Shown: piece after piece, positions 1 to 8,282 of the stretch | Layout: each line of letters opens with the position of its first letter | How positions within the stretch are numbered: the first letter of the stretch is position 1 | Assembly: GCA_015059875.1 (NCBI GenBank) | Contig: SUZQ01000018.1 | Coordinates: 1-32,085, forward strand | DNA length: 32,085 bases | From: Rikenellaceae bacterium | GTDB taxonomy: Bacteria > Bacteroidota > Bacteroidia > Bacteroidales > Rikenellaceae | Reading direction: 5' to 3' | The notes under the pieces: model-generated | The model's input: only the letters and a program-made list of their open reading frames with translations | The model's database searches: none | What the model was told of the DNA's origin: nothing | Position numbers and translations under genes: made by a program

Positions 1-283
1 CTCCTCGCTCGGCAGCAAACAAATACCACTTTGCAGCCTCACTATAATTCTCTTTTTCGCCGTAAATATCGCCGAGATATAACGCCGCCGTTCCTGAACC
101 TTGCTCGGCTGCCAAACTAAACCATTCATCAGCTTGGTCATAGTTTCCCTTTTGATAGTAGGCATTGGCAACATTTAGCCACTCTTCAATATCTTTATTC
201 TTGCGAATAACCTCTAATCCATTGATGGCAAATTCCTCTCCCTCAATAGCTCGTTCTACCAATAATTCAATTTGTCTATTCAT
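1..283 (-). CDS. Sel1/TPR-like repeat protein, partial (C-terminus outside window)
   Basis: I translated this by hand on the minus strand from the ATG at 283-281. The frame stays open to the window edge, giving 94 residues. The N-terminal 30 residues (MNRQIELLVERAIEGEEF...) lead into repeats of the Sel1 type, for example residues NAYYQKGNYDQADEWFSLAA followed by YLGDIYGEKENYSEAAKWY. The spacing of Ala, Gly and aromatic residues fits Sel1-like helical repeats. Such proteins usually act as protein-binding scaffolds, and no enzymatic role can be read from this part. It starts 6 bp after the stop of the DUF697-like gene and is probably co-transcribed with it and the 75-aa gene. No signal peptide is visible, so a cytoplasmic location is likely. 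The partner is unknown. Confidence 0.8.
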   Translation of the reverse strand, partial: MNRQIELLVERAIEGEEFAINGLEVIRKNKDIEEWLNVANAYYQKGNYDQADEWFSLAAEQGSGTAALYLGDIYGEKENYSEAAKWYLFAAERG

Positions 284-289
284 TAAACA

Positions 290-820
290 CTATTTTTTAG
301 GAGCATCTTCCTTCGCACTATTGAAGAAATCTTTGATAGCAGACTCATCTTTCATCACCTCATCAAAAGCCCCTTTTACATCAGATTCATGAACATCGCC
401 TTGTTTATTTGCGAGAGCAGTTAATGCTTTTAAGTATATCCACCCGGAAGTCAATGTCATTGCGTATTGCAGTGCTGCACCTGCAATAGAACCCAATCCC
501 GGAATAAATTTCAGAATCACAGATGCAGCAGCGTAAGTCGCAAGATTAGTTGCGACACCCGATGCTATCGATTTCAGCAAATTTTCACCAAATGGGATAC
601 CCAATTTAGAGCCTATACGACCATACATAGTCCATATATTGCCTGCTGCTATGGCAACATCAACACCGGGTATCGGAATCAGTCCTGCACCAGCAGATAC
701 AACACTATGTGTCTTTACTACTCCGACAATCTCTTGTGGCAGCAATTTGTCTGCTCCTTTATTTAGTGCCAAGCACAATTTAACTGCATCTTGCATCAAT
801 TTAGTTTCGTTCTTATTCAT
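290..820 (-). CDS. DUF697-like membrane protein (176 aa)
   Basis: The protein is 176 aa. It has a short charged N-terminus, then a hydrophobic, glycine-rich core: residues 41-60 (containing GLIPIPGVDVAIAAG) and about 83-132 (containing VILKFIPGLGSIAGAALQYA). The paired IPGVD and IPGLG motifs and the Gly/Ala-rich helices resemble the DUF697/YcjF-type membrane domain, often found attached to or near GTPases. The C-terminal 35 residues are charged (ends EDAPKK). I see no GTPase domain here or in the neighbours. It lies 18 bp after the 75-aa gene and 6 bp before the Sel1 gene, so the three are probably one transcript. The function is unknown; the family match is by eye. Confidence 0.75.
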   Translation of the reverse strand: MNKNETKLMQDAVKLCLALNKGADKLLPQEIVGVVKTHSVVSAGAGLIPIPGVDVAIAAGNIWTMYGRIGSKLGIPFGENLLKSIASGVATNLATYAAASVILKFIPGLGSIAGAALQYAMTLTSGWIYLKALTALANKQGDVHESDVKGAFDEVMKDESAIKDFFNSAKEDAPKK

Positions 821-838
821 AGCTGCCTAATTTATTGG

Positions 839-1066
839 TTATCTAATCTCTTCAATATCGAAACAGCCCGGCCAAATTGGCGACCAAGCATACTTTGCGT
901 TTATATCAATACCATACTTATTCATAAACATACGGCGCACCAACTCGAAACCCTCACCATGGCGTGGTGTCAATCCGCAACGAATAGGTACCTCTATTGA
1001 CATACCCTCTACAAGTCCGACCTCTCTAATGCTTCGTCTAACTCGAATAATGTAGGTTTTTACCAT
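839..1066 (-). CDS. Conserved-looking hypothetical protein, 75 aa
   Basis: The protein is 75 aa and starts at the only in-frame upstream ATG, MVKTYIIRVRRSIREVG. I do not recognise the family. The first 20 residues look like two beta strands rich in Arg and Val, and the middle (GEGFELVRRMFMNKYGID) looks like an amphipathic helix. The C-terminus contains WSPIWPGCFD, with two Trp and one Cys. There is no signal peptide or membrane segment. It is the first gene of a likely operon (75 aa, DUF697-like, Sel1-like) because only 18 bp separate it from the next gene on the same strand. The small size, basic N-terminus and conserved-looking aromatic residues suggest a small globular protein. Coding status is supported by the operon spacing and a plausible promoter upstream at 1373-1402. 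Confidence 0.65.
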   Translation of the reverse strand: MVKTYIIRVRRSIREVGLVEGMSIEVPIRCGLTPRHGEGFELVRRMFMNKYGIDINAKYAWSPIWPGCFDIEEIR

Positions 1067-1372
1067 AACTAAACAACATAATATTCACTTACCGTAGCAT
1101 CTCCTATGCGGTGGATTAGTATATAAACAGAAAGTGTGGAGATGGATTCGTCTATCAAAATGGAGGTTGTGGAAAGACCTAAACTGAAATAAACGATACA
1201 ATGCCCCACACTTGGATAGTATGGGGTATGCACAAGACAAGTACATAGTCACACACAACTATACAAGAAATGAGTGCTGTTCGCCATCCTTCAGTTTTGA
1301 AAACTTCCACATTTCCATTTTAGGATATCGAAAACACTTTCAATATGTCTGCTATTTATCCAATAGCACTAC

Positions 1373-1402
1373 AAAATTAAAAAGAATTTCCGAAACGAAC
1401 AA
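1373..1402 (-). promoter_or_regulatory. Possible promoter for the 75-aa/DUF697/Sel1 genes
   Basis: Read on the minus strand there is TTG at 1402-1400, a 19-nt spacer, then TAATTTTG at 1380-1373. This matches the Bacteroidota pattern TTG-N19-TAnnTTTG. It would give a leader of about 300 nt before the ATG at 1066, which is long. Confidence 0.4.
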
Positions 1403-1434
1403 CACTCTGCGGAGACATTGTTCGGATATGATAC

Positions 1435-1469
1435 AAAAATTCGCCTCCCACCATGTGGCGAGAGGCGAA
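1435..1469 (-). terminator. Intrinsic terminator, minus strand
   Basis: TTCGCCTC (1440-1447) pairs with GAGGCGAA (1462-1469). An inner CCAC/GTGG stem closes a CAT loop. On the minus strand the hairpin is followed by TTTTTG (1439-1434). It lies 236 bp beyond the ctpA stop and probably ends that transcript or a short RNA made between the two. Confidence 0.65.
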
Positions 1470-1626
1470 ATCATAAAGGTATATTTATTATTTATACTTA
1501 ATTTAGACTACATAAAAGCTTACATGAGAGAAGTTAAATCTTCGCAAAATCAAGGTTTAGACGATTTTTGCTCGGACAACCAGTCCGCATCTAAACAACT
1601 TAACACATTACAAATCAAGCACTTCT

Positions 1627-1652
1627 TAAAATACTGCGTTGGCAGTATTTTA
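1627..1652 (-). terminator. Perfect 11-bp hairpin downstream of ctpA
   Basis: TAAAATACTGC and GCAGTATTTTA form a perfect 11-bp stem with a GTTG loop, 53 bp past the ctpA stop. The T-rich 3' arm on both strands would let it act as a terminator in either direction, but there is no separate T-tract. It may instead be an mRNA 3'-end stabiliser. Confidence 0.5.
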
Positions 1653-1704
1653 GAGAGGGCCTAACGAAAAGTTGAGCAACCCCATTATTGTTCAGTTTTC
1701 TCTT

Positions 1705-3330
1705 TTATTGCATCTTGTTTAGCTCCTCGATGGCACGAAGTATCGTGCGGTCAATAGGGTAGATAAAGTAGTAAAATGCGTTCTCCTCAAGCTCGGAGTT
1801 GCGGGATATGTAGGCACGCAACTGCGCCTCCATAATCTCGCGAGAGCGGTTGATTTGACTCCAAACAGGTTTTACGCCTTGTCGCTCGGCGTAGCGTATA
1901 AAGTCTGGGAATAACGACTTGTCATTATCGAGCAGAGCCTTCAAATCGCCGAGACTCTTGGCACTCTTCAACGCCTTGCGATTGCGGTCGGAGTAGTCAA
2001 TGGTGTAGCGATAGAGGATATTGCGACCATTAACCTCCGAGTAGTATTTTGTAATATTCAGCGTATCAAGCGGTACGAAAATATCGGGCATAATACCTCC
2101 TCCGCCATATACAATCTTGCCCTTTGGTGTTGTGTAGCGCAAGGAGTCGGCAAAGTGAATGCTGTCGGCCGAGAAGAACTCGTTGCGGTTGAATCTATCA
2201 ATAATATCCTGCTCGTACGACTTCTCGTCGCCTGCGGTGTATGGCTTCTGGATAGAACGCCCCGTAGGTGTGTAGTATCGCGCAACTGTGAGTCGCAGGG
2301 CTGAACCATCCTCGAATGGTGTTTGTGACTGCACAAGTCCCTTTCCAAACGAGCGACGACCAATAATTGTTCCTCTATCGTTGTCTTGTAACGCTCCCGC
2401 CAAAATCTCGCTCGATGAGGCACTCGCTTCGTCAATCAAGACAACCATCTTGATGTCTGTAGAGCTTCCTCGACCATCGCTATATTGGCGAAGTTGTTTG
2501 CCATTGCGATCCTCGGTGTATACTATAAGCGAACCCGCAGGCAAAAACTCGTTGGCGATAAGTATCGCCTGATCTAAGAAGCCGCCTGAGTTGCTTCTCA
2601 AATCGAAGATAAGCGAGGTCATTCCCTGCTCGCGGAGTGATTTAAGAGCCTTGCTAATCTCGTTGTAGGATGTGCGGGCAAACTGCGATAACTTGATAAA
2701 GCCGATATCTTTGGTCAGCATTAACGATGCTTCGACGCTATGCAGAGGAATTGCATCGCGCGTAACGACAATATCTACCAACCCCTCAATATCTTTGCGC
2801 TCGATAGAGAGTTTTACCTGTGTGCCGCGAGGGCCGCGAAGTCGCTTCATAACAGCTGTCTGTTGCCACTTCTGTCCTGCGATTAGGGTGTCGTTTACTT
2901 TGATAATGCGATCACCGCCTTGAATACCCGCTTTGCTACTTGGGCCCGATGGGATTACATTCAGCACAATAACGGTGTCGGTTGCCATATTGAATACAAC
3001 ACCAATACCATCAAATTCGCCTTGCAGAGCCTCATCGGCATGCTCGAACTCTTGTGGTGGCAGATAGACCGAATGAGGATCGAGTTTGTGAAGTATGGCA
3101 GGAATTGCCAACTCTGCCAACGAGTCGCGCGAGATAGAATCGACATACTCCTTCTCGATCATCGTCAATACGCGAGTGAGTTTGTCGTTGTGCGTTTTGT
3201 AGTTGTTGAGATATACGCGCACCTGATTACTCATAAGTTGCTTACCAGAGTGTACTCCGATAAGCCAACCTATAAGCAGTATGAGAATAAGAACAAGAGT
3301 TCTAACAAGATGCTTTCCTATGCCCTTCAT
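1705..3330 (-). CDS. S41-family carboxy-terminal processing protease
   Basis: The protein is 541 aa, a normal length for Bacteroidota CtpA/Prc enzymes, which cut envelope proteins near their C-termini. Residues 9-28 form one N-terminal membrane anchor, placing the catalytic part in the periplasm. A PDZ domain spans about 100-185 (GEFDGIGVVF, then AGIQGGDRIIKVNDTLI). The protease core follows: FDLRSNSGG at 242-250, and the Ser/Lys dyad Ser305 (in EASASSSEI) and Lys330 (in SFGKG), 25 residues apart as in E. coli Prc. Gln334 occupies the third active-site position. The GGGGIMPDI motif near residue 420 is typical of the family. The gene starts 5 bp after the DUF3078 gene, so the two are likely co-transcribed. 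The substrate is unknown. The N-terminal start fits the membrane segment well. Confidence 0.95.
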   Translation of the reverse strand: MKGIGKHLVRTLVLILILLIGWLIGVHSGKQLMSNQVRVYLNNYKTHNDKLTRVLTMIEKEYVDSISRDSLAELAIPAILHKLDPHSVYLPPQEFEHADEALQGEFDGIGVVFNMATDTVIVLNVIPSGPSSKAGIQGGDRIIKVNDTLIAGQKWQQTAVMKRLRGPRGTQVKLSIERKDIEGLVDIVVTRDAIPLHSVEASLMLTKDIGFIKLSQFARTSYNEISKALKSLREQGMTSLIFDLRSNSGGFLDQAILIANEFLPAGSLIVYTEDRNGKQLRQYSDGRGSSTDIKMVVLIDEASASSSEILAGALQDNDRGTIIGRRSFGKGLVQSQTPFEDGSALRLTVARYYTPTGRSIQKPYTAGDEKSYEQDIIDRFNRNEFFSADSIHFADSLRYTTPKGKIVYGGGGIMPDIFVPLDTLNITKYYSEVNGRNILYRYTIDYSDRNRKALKSAKSLGDLKALLDNDKSLFPDFIRYAERQGVKPVWSQINRSREIMEAQLRAYISRNSELEENAFYYFIYPIDRTILRAIEELNKMQ

Positions 3331-3335
3331 TTTAA

Positions 3336-4493
3336 CTATTTATTCTTGAAGGTATATGCAAGACCTACGCCAAGAACAACTTGTGTCTGTACAGATTTGA
3401 TTTGAGCCTTGTTGTAGTAGAGCTGGAAGTAGAACTGTGTAGAGAAGTACTTTGTCGCCTTGATGTCGATGGTGTTCTCCCAACGAACAGTAGGGACAAT
3501 GCTCTCATATTTGAGTGGATTGCCAGCATTTGCAGGGTCGGCGTTCCACTTCTTACTATCGCTCTGTTGTGCAACCTGATTAATCCAACCATAGAATGAG
3601 TAGAGTGTAGTGCGATAGCGGAATATGCCCTTCTTGCCGAATGTCTTATCGAAATCGATCTGAATCGAAGAACCACCCTCGTAACGCTGATTTTTGTTTC
3701 TCAAGGTCAAACCATAAACATAAGGAGTATTGAGTTGGTCTGGCGTAAGGGTATCGGGATCGGTGTCTGCGCCAAACTTATCTGCATAGTAGAAATCGCG
3801 AACGACACTATTGGTTACATAGGTGGCATTCATAGAGAGTGGTGCAATGTTGATCTTGATAGGGAACTTTGCATTAGGACAAACATAGGTTACACCAACC
3901 GAAGCGATAAGATATGCAGGGGCAAAACCTGTGCTGGTAAGTTTTCGTGCAGCTTTATCGGTACTATTCCAACCATTTGCAAATTGTGAACGCAGGGAGA
4001 GTGTTCCTCCAACATTCCAGCTCTTCGAGATGACATAAGCAGGTGAGGTCTGGATAAACCACTCGTCCTGACTCTTCGATACTGTACTGCTCTCTTCGCT
4101 ACTTGTGAAGTTATAGGCGTATCCCAACTTGCCCGTAATCTTCGAGCCGATGGTGAACTTACCTTTTGTGTATGTGTGAGTAAAGAGGATATTACCAATT
4201 CCAGTGAGCGCATTGGTATTTCCGTTTACCGATAGCCACTTGTCGTTGAAGTGTGCAAGCGATCCATTGAGTGTTGCATTGAACTCAACGGTGTTGCGCT
4301 CCTTGCGGAGAGCCGCCTTCTCGGCTTTGATTTGAGCCTCGCTTTGGAACTCAGGGGCGGCCTTATCTGTCTTAATTTTATTTACAAAGGTCACCTCCTC
4401 CTTTGGAGCTGCCGAAACTACGGTTGCTTGTGCATTAGCAACGCCAATACATACGAGTGCCGATAGTGTAAAAAGTGTAAAAATTCTCTTCAT
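3336..4493 (-). CDS. DUF3078-type outer-membrane protein
   Basis: I place the start at the ATG 4493-4491, giving 385 aa. An upstream in-frame ATG at 4532 would put 13 hydrophilic residues before a clear signal peptide (MKRIFTLFTLSALVCIGVANAQA), so I reject it. After the signal peptide comes a short Lys/Glu/Ala-rich stretch. The rest is a chain of amphipathic beta strands with alternating aromatic residues (FTHTYTKGKFTIGSKITGKL, and near the C-terminus STQFYFQLYYN), ending in a typical outer-membrane strand (VVLGVGLAYTFKNK). This is the layout of DUF3078 proteins, found in Bacteroidota and of unknown function. It is probably a beta barrel. It is the first gene of a pair with the protease, 5 bp away. 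Confidence 0.85.
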   Translation of the reverse strand: MKRIFTLFTLSALVCIGVANAQATVVSAAPKEEVTFVNKIKTDKAAPEFQSEAQIKAEKAALRKERNTVEFNATLNGSLAHFNDKWLSVNGNTNALTGIGNILFTHTYTKGKFTIGSKITGKLGYAYNFTSSEESSTVSKSQDEWFIQTSPAYVISKSWNVGGTLSLRSQFANGWNSTDKAARKLTSTGFAPAYLIASVGVTYVCPNAKFPIKINIAPLSMNATYVTNSVVRDFYYADKFGADTDPDTLTPDQLNTPYVYGLTLRNKNQRYEGGSSIQIDFDKTFGKKGIFRYRTTLYSFYGWINQVAQQSDSKKWNADPANAGNPLKYESIVPTVRWENTIDIKATKYFSTQFYFQLYYNKAQIKSVQTQVVLGVGLAYTFKNK

Positions 4494-4529
4494 AATGCTA
4501 TTTTTTTGTTTGTTGTTCGATTTAACATA

Positions 4530-4537
4530 CAAATATA
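4530..4537 (-). promoter_or_regulatory. Minus-strand -7 box of the DUF3078 gene
   Basis: The minus strand reads TATATTTG (TAnnTTTG), 37 bp before the start codon. No convincing TTG is seen about 19-20 nt further upstream, so only the -7 element is supported. Confidence 0.5.
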
Positions 4538-4587
4538 GAATAAATTTTGCATATATATAGAGTATTGTTGTGAAAAACGAACGATTT

Positions 4588-5493
4588 TTATTTTGCCGTC
4601 TCCCTGCGTTGGCTGTGAGAGACGATGATAACCCCCGAAAATACGGTTACGGCAGCCACGACTTTCTGCCAACTCAATGTGTCCATACCCACGCAGATGC
4701 TCACAATGATGGCGATAATAGGCTGCACATAGGAGTACATACTGACGAGCGTTGGGCGCAGTCTTTTCTGTCCTATTGGAATAAGGAAATAGGTCACAAA
4801 AGTGGCGCAGAAAATCAGAAAACCGAGTTCTGCGATGTAGGAAAGGGGCAGTGCTGCAAAATCTACCGCAATAAGCTCCTTTGCCGAGAATGGCAGACTC
4901 ATCAGCGTCGAGAAGAGGAATATCCACTTCATAAATGTCACGACCGAGTACTTTGCAATTGTGGGTTTGAATATTCCCAAATAGAGCGAGAAGCAGAGTG
5001 AGTTGGCGATAATCAACAGCACACCTATTGGTGTAGTTTGCACTACGGTCGAGGTGGAGGTTACACTATTGAGAATCAAATACAATATGCCGCACAGACT
5101 CAACACTACGCCGACAATCTTTTTTGCGGATATTGGCTCTTTAATTGCTAAGGCTGCAATAAACATGGTGTAGAGAGGCGAGAGCGACGCAACAATCGAG
5201 CAGTCCATCGGCGTAATTTGGGAAATTGCCATCAGAAAGGTTATCTGCGCAAGGAAAAAACCAAGCACCGAGGCTGCGAAAATTTTTGGAAGATCGCGCC
5301 TTTCGACCGCCTCCTTCGGCATAAACAGCGAGATGAGCCAAAAGAGCGTACCCGCACCCAATGAACGCAATGTGAAAAGGGCGAGTGGCGAGATTGTATT
5401 GCTTGATGTTAAATCTTTACAAACAATAATGTTAAGTCCAAAAATAAGGTATGCTGTAAAGCACGCGATGTGTCCTAAAATGGAGTTTTTCAT
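4588..5493 (-). CDS. EamA-family (DMT) transporter, 10 membrane segments
   Basis: The protein is 301 aa and consists of two EamA repeats (about 6-142 and 152-292), giving ten predicted membrane helices. The first repeat ends with PMDCSIVASLSPLYTMFIAALAIKEPI, where the Pro before a helix and the Glu-Pro near its end are typical of the superfamily. The second repeat has the matching segment RLRPTLVSMYSYVQPIIAII. The family exports or imports small metabolites in the inner membrane; the substrate cannot be told from sequence. It is divergent from fhs, with 130 bp between the start codons. It ends 94 bp before the DUF3078 gene, which has its own -7 box, so it may be a single-gene unit. Confidence 0.92.
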   Translation of the reverse strand: MKNSILGHIACFTAYLIFGLNIIVCKDLTSSNTISPLALFTLRSLGAGTLFWLISLFMPKEAVERRDLPKIFAASVLGFFLAQITFLMAISQITPMDCSIVASLSPLYTMFIAALAIKEPISAKKIVGVVLSLCGILYLILNSVTSTSTVVQTTPIGVLLIIANSLCFSLYLGIFKPTIAKYSVVTFMKWIFLFSTLMSLPFSAKELIAVDFAALPLSYIAELGFLIFCATFVTYFLIPIGQKRLRPTLVSMYSYVQPIIAIIVSICVGMDTLSWQKVVAAVTVFSGVIIVSHSQRRETAK

Positions 5494-5514
5494 TTATGAT
5501 AATAAATAACTCCG

Positions 5515-5522
5515 CAAAGATA
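5515..5522 (-). promoter_or_regulatory. Minus-strand -7 box of the EamA gene
   Basis: The minus strand reads TATCTTTG, 22 bp before the ATG. The upstream TTG element is unclear. The predicted start of transcription would lie very close to the start codon. Confidence 0.45.
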
Positions 5523-5545
5523 GCGATTTTTGTTGTGTTGCTGTT

Positions 5546-5574
5546 TTGAATTAACTATAAATTTCGTATATTTG
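5546..5574 (+). promoter_or_regulatory. Promoter of fhs (TTG-N18-TATATTTG)
   Basis: TTG at 5546-5548, an 18-nt spacer, and TATATTTG at 5567-5574 match the Bacteroidota consensus. The expected start of transcription is near 5581, about 43 nt before the fhs ATG. It is divergent from the EamA gene. Confidence 0.75.
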
Positions 5575-5623
5575 TAGGGTGTTATGCAAAAAAAAGTAAA
5601 AATAAACTAAAAACATTATAGAT

Positions 5624-7294
5624 ATGAAGTCAGACATTGAAATTGCAAGAGCAATAAAGTTGAAGGATATTCGCGAAGTTGCTGCCGAGGTGGGTTTTCC
5701 TGCTGAAGAGGTGTTTAATTATGGTAAGTATATAGCTAAGATACCATACAAGTTGATTGATAACAAGAAGATGGCCAAGAACCATCTGATTCTTGTTACG
5801 GCTATCACGGCAACAAAGGCGGGAGTAGGAAAAACTACCGTAAGCATCGGTTTGGGAATGGGACTCAATCGCATAGGTAAACGCGCTATTATTGCACTGC
5901 GCGAGCCATCGTTGGGCCCTTGCTTCGGAATGAAGGGCGGTGCCACAGGCGGTGGATATGTGCAAGTGTTGCCTTCGGAGGATATAAACCTCCACTTTAC
6001 GGGCGATTTTCACGCGGTTACTTCGGCAAACAACCTTATTGCGGCCCTGCTCGATAACTATCTCTACCACAATCGCTCGAAGCAGGTGGGGCTAAAAAAG
6101 GTGATGTGGCGAAGAGTGCTTGATATTAATGATCGCTCGTTGCGTCATATCGTTTCGGGACTTGGAGGCTCAACAAATGGCATCCCTACCGAAACAGGTT
6201 TTGATATCACTCCTGCATCGGAGATTATGGCGATTCTGTGTTTGGCGCGCAATATCGACGATTTGTATGCCCGCATTGGTCGTATTGTACTTGGTGTGCG
6301 CTACGACGATACTCCGTTTACTGTGAATGATTTGGGCGTTACGGGAGCGATTGTTGCCCTCTTGAAGGATGCTATAAATCCAAATCTCGTGCAGACAACC
6401 GAACACCACCCTGTGATTGTTCACGGTGGACCTTTTGCGAACATTGCACACGGCTGTAATTCGGTGATTGCAACTCGTATGGCGATGTCATGGTCGGACT
6501 ATACCGTTACGGAGGCTGGTTTTGGTGCCGACCTCGGAGCAGAGAAGTTCTTCGATATCAAGTGCCGTCAAGCGGGGATTAAACCCGATTTGACTGTGTT
6601 GGTTGCTTCGACTTTGGCTCTCAAAATGCATGGTGGAGTTCCAGAGGGAGAGATTAAGTTGCCAAATGTTGAGGGCTTGAAGCGTGGTTTTGCAAACCTC
6701 GACCGCCATATTGCAAACTTGCAGAAATTCGGACAGACCGTGTTGGTATGTTTCAACCGCTTTGCAAGTGATACCGATGAGGAGATTGCGTTGGTTATGG
6801 AGCATTGTGCTGAGCAGGGAGTTCGTTGTGTGATTAATAACGCCTATATGGAGGGTAGCGCAGGTGCTACCGAGTTGGCTGAGGCTGCGGTGGAGCTTAT
6901 CGAGAATACTCCATCTGCACCACTTACCTACGCCTACGACCTCGAAGATAGCATAAAGGAGAAGATTGAGAAGGTTGCGAAGAAGATATATGGAGCTGGC
7001 TCGGTTGAGTTTAGTTTGAAGGCTCAAAAGGAGATTGCTCTGCTCGAAAAGTGGGGTATGGGTAACCTTCCGGTATGTATAGCCAAAACTCAATACTCAT
7101 TCAGTGGAGATGCCAAACTGTATGGCAGTGTCGAGGGCTTCACGCTGAAGATTAAAGATATAGAACTCAATGCAGGAAGTGGTTTTATCGTAGTCTTGGC
7201 GGGCGATATTATGCGTATGCCGGGATTGAGTAAGACTCCGCAAGCGGTAAACATTCATCTTGCAGAGGATGGTAGTGTTGAAGGTTTGGTCTAA
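5624..7294 (+). CDS. fhs: Formate--tetrahydrofolate ligase
   Basis: The protein is 556 aa, the usual family length. It makes 10-formyl-THF from formate, THF and ATP, feeding one-carbon metabolism. The ATP loop is [10 protein letters not shown] at 63-72, and [11 protein letters not shown] at 102-112 matches the first family signature with Thr in place of the second Ala. [31 protein letters not shown] and [19 protein letters not shown] are all present. The second signature reads [12 protein letters not shown] and lacks the Arg of the textbook pattern; as I recall, Bacteroides enzymes also lack it, so I treat this as lineage-typical. It has its own promoter and starts with a Lys/Asp-rich N-terminus typical of Bacteroidota. 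I see no folD or other folate gene beside it. Confidence 0.97.
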   Translation: MKSDIEIARAIKLKDIREVAAEVGFPAEEVFNYGKYIAKIPYKLIDNKKMAKNHLILVTAITATKAGVGKTTVSIGLGMGLNRIGKRAIIALREPSLGPCFGMKGGATGGGYVQVLPSEDINLHFTGDFHAVTSANNLIAALLDNYLYHNRSKQVGLKKVMWRRVLDINDRSLRHIVSGLGGSTNGIPTETGFDITPASEIMAILCLARNIDDLYARIGRIVLGVRYDDTPFTVNDLGVTGAIVALLKDAINPNLVQTTEHHPVIVHGGPFANIAHGCNSVIATRMAMSWSDYTVTEAGFGADLGAEKFFDIKCRQAGIKPDLTVLVASTLALKMHGGVPEGEIKLPNVEGLKRGFANLDRHIANLQKFGQTVLVCFNRFASDTDEEIALVMEHCAEQGVRCVINNAYMEGSAGATELAEAAVELIENTPSAPLTYAYDLEDSIKEKIEKVAKKIYGAGSVEFSLKAQKEIALLEKWGMGNLPVCIAKTQYSFSGDAKLYGSVEGFTLKIKDIELNAGSGFIVVLAGDIMRMPGLSKTPQAVNIHLAEDGSVEGLV

Positions 7295-7296
7295 AA

Positions 7297-7365
7297 GGCG
7301 CAATAGATAGGGAATTTAAGGAAAATAGAGAATATAGGGAGAATGGGGATTGCGCCCTTAAATTC
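7297..7365. repeat. Inverted repeats after fhs
   Basis: GGCGCAAT (7297-7304) pairs with ATTGCGCC (7349-7356), and GAATTTAAGG (7312-7321) pairs with CCTTAAATTC (7356-7365). The left part is rich in AGGGA/AGAGAA and the right part in TCCCTAA/TCTCTAA, so the region looks like two facing copies of a short degenerate repeat. There is no T-tract, so it is not a classic terminator. Confidence 0.55.
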
Positions 7366-7395
7366 ATTAAACTCCCTAATTTCTCTAAACTCACT

Positions 7396-7430
7396 AAAAA
7401 AAGCCAACGGCTAATGGCTAAAAGCTAAAA
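7396..7430 (+). repeat. AGCCAAYGGCTAATGGCTA-type repeat before nfo
   Basis: Copies of the unit GGCTAA/GCTAA lie between fhs and nfo and end 5 bp before the nfo ATG. The same family recurs at 11446-11473, 15207-15255, 16526-16550 and 16620-16638. Confidence 0.75.
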
Positions 7431-7435
7431 AAAAT

Positions 7436-8281
7436 ATGAAATACTTTGGCGCACATGTTAGTGCTTCGGGTGGAGTGGAGAATGCTCCGCACAATGCCAA
7501 GGCGATAGGTGCAACGGCATTTGCCCTCTTTACGAAAAATCAGCGACAATGGGTTGCTCCGCCGCTTACTGTAGAGCAGTGTGACCGCTTTAAGACGGCG
7601 TGCGAGGAGTGCGGATATACGGCAAAGCAGATTTTGCCACACGATAGCTACCTTATTAACCTCGGACACCCCGAGCGCGAAGGTTTGGAGAAGTCGAGAG
7701 AGTCTTTCTTTGAGGAGATGGCGCGATGCGAGGCTCTTGGTTTGGATAGATTGAACTTCCACCCAGGCAGCCATCTTGGAAAGATTACTTCGTTGATGTC
7801 GCTTGACCGCATCGCTGAGTCTATCAATATGGCTCTTGACCGCACTCAGGGCGTAACAGCTGTAATTGAGAATACGGCGGGGCAGGGCTCAAATCTCGGT
7901 TTTGCATGGGAGCATATCGCGCATATTATAGATAAAGTGGAGGATAAGTCGCGTGTGGGCTTCTGTATCGACACCTGCCACACCTTTGCTGCTGGTTACG
8001 ACCTTTCGAGCGTTGAGGCGTGTGAAAAGACCTTTGCGCAGGTAGATGCTATCGTTGGGATGAAGTATCTGCGTGGTATGCACCTGAACGACGCCTTGAA
8101 ACCTCTTGGCTCGCGTGTTGACCGCCATACCTCGTTGGGCGAGGGCTTTATCGGCTGGGACTGCTTCCGCTTTATTGCTCAATCGCCACTCTTCGAGGAG
8201 ATACCGCTGACGCTCGAAACTCCTAACGAGGAGATTTGGCCGCAGGAGATTGCACAACTTAAACAATTTGCAAGTCAGTAG
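7436..8281 (+). CDS. nfo: Endonuclease IV (AP endonuclease)
   Basis: The protein is 281 aa. It cleaves DNA at abasic sites in base-excision repair using three metal ions. All nine metal ligands known from the E. coli enzyme fall at the same residue numbers here: His69, His109, Glu145, Asp179, His182, His216, Asp229, His231 and Glu261. The segments are [36 protein letters not shown] and LETPN. The start is the ATG right after an A-rich leader, preceded by the short AGCCAAYGGCTAATGGCTA-type repeat. The next gene (GH30 type) starts 1 bp after its stop, so the two are translated from one message even though their roles seem unrelated. Confidence 0.97.
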   Translation: MKYFGAHVSASGGVENAPHNAKAIGATAFALFTKNQRQWVAPPLTVEQCDRFKTACEECGYTAKQILPHDSYLINLGHPEREGLEKSRESFFEEMARCEALGLDRLNFHPGSHLGKITSLMSLDRIAESINMALDRTQGVTAVIENTAGQGSNLGFAWEHIAHIIDKVEDKSRVGFCIDTCHTFAAGYDLSSVEACEKTFAQVDAIVGMKYLRGMHLNDALKPLGSRVDRHTSLGEGFIGWDCFRFIAQSPLFEEIPLTLETPNEEIWPQEIAQLKQFASQ

Positions 8282-8282
8282 A

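Larger units (their letters stand above)
1067..1704. other. Non-coding stretch between ctpA and the 75-aa gene
   Basis: These 638 bp hold no convincing gene. The only long frame (plus strand, 1212-1664) has an unlikely composition. I see two hairpins (1627-1652 and 1440-1469) and a possible minus-strand promoter at 1373-1402. The minus strand also has a 19-codon frame (1318-1259, starting MEMWKFSKLKDGEQHS) that could be a leader peptide or a chance frame. Inside the presumed 300-nt leader, AAGTGTGG and CCACACTT can pair at long range and CCCCA/TGGGG can form a small hairpin, so the leader may be structured. Confidence 0.5.

Noticed and set aside
1212..1664. 150-codon plus-strand frame in the ctpA downstream region
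   Set aside because: It has no promoter or family likeness, an unusual residue mix, and crosses two minus-strand hairpins.
4491..4532. Upstream start of the DUF3078 gene
   Set aside because: It would place 13 polar residues before a complete signal peptide and overlap the -7 box.
5624..7294. Wood-Ljungdahl or acetogenesis cluster around fhs
   Set aside because: No other genes of that pathway are present, and the enzyme is common in Bacteroidota one-carbon metabolism.
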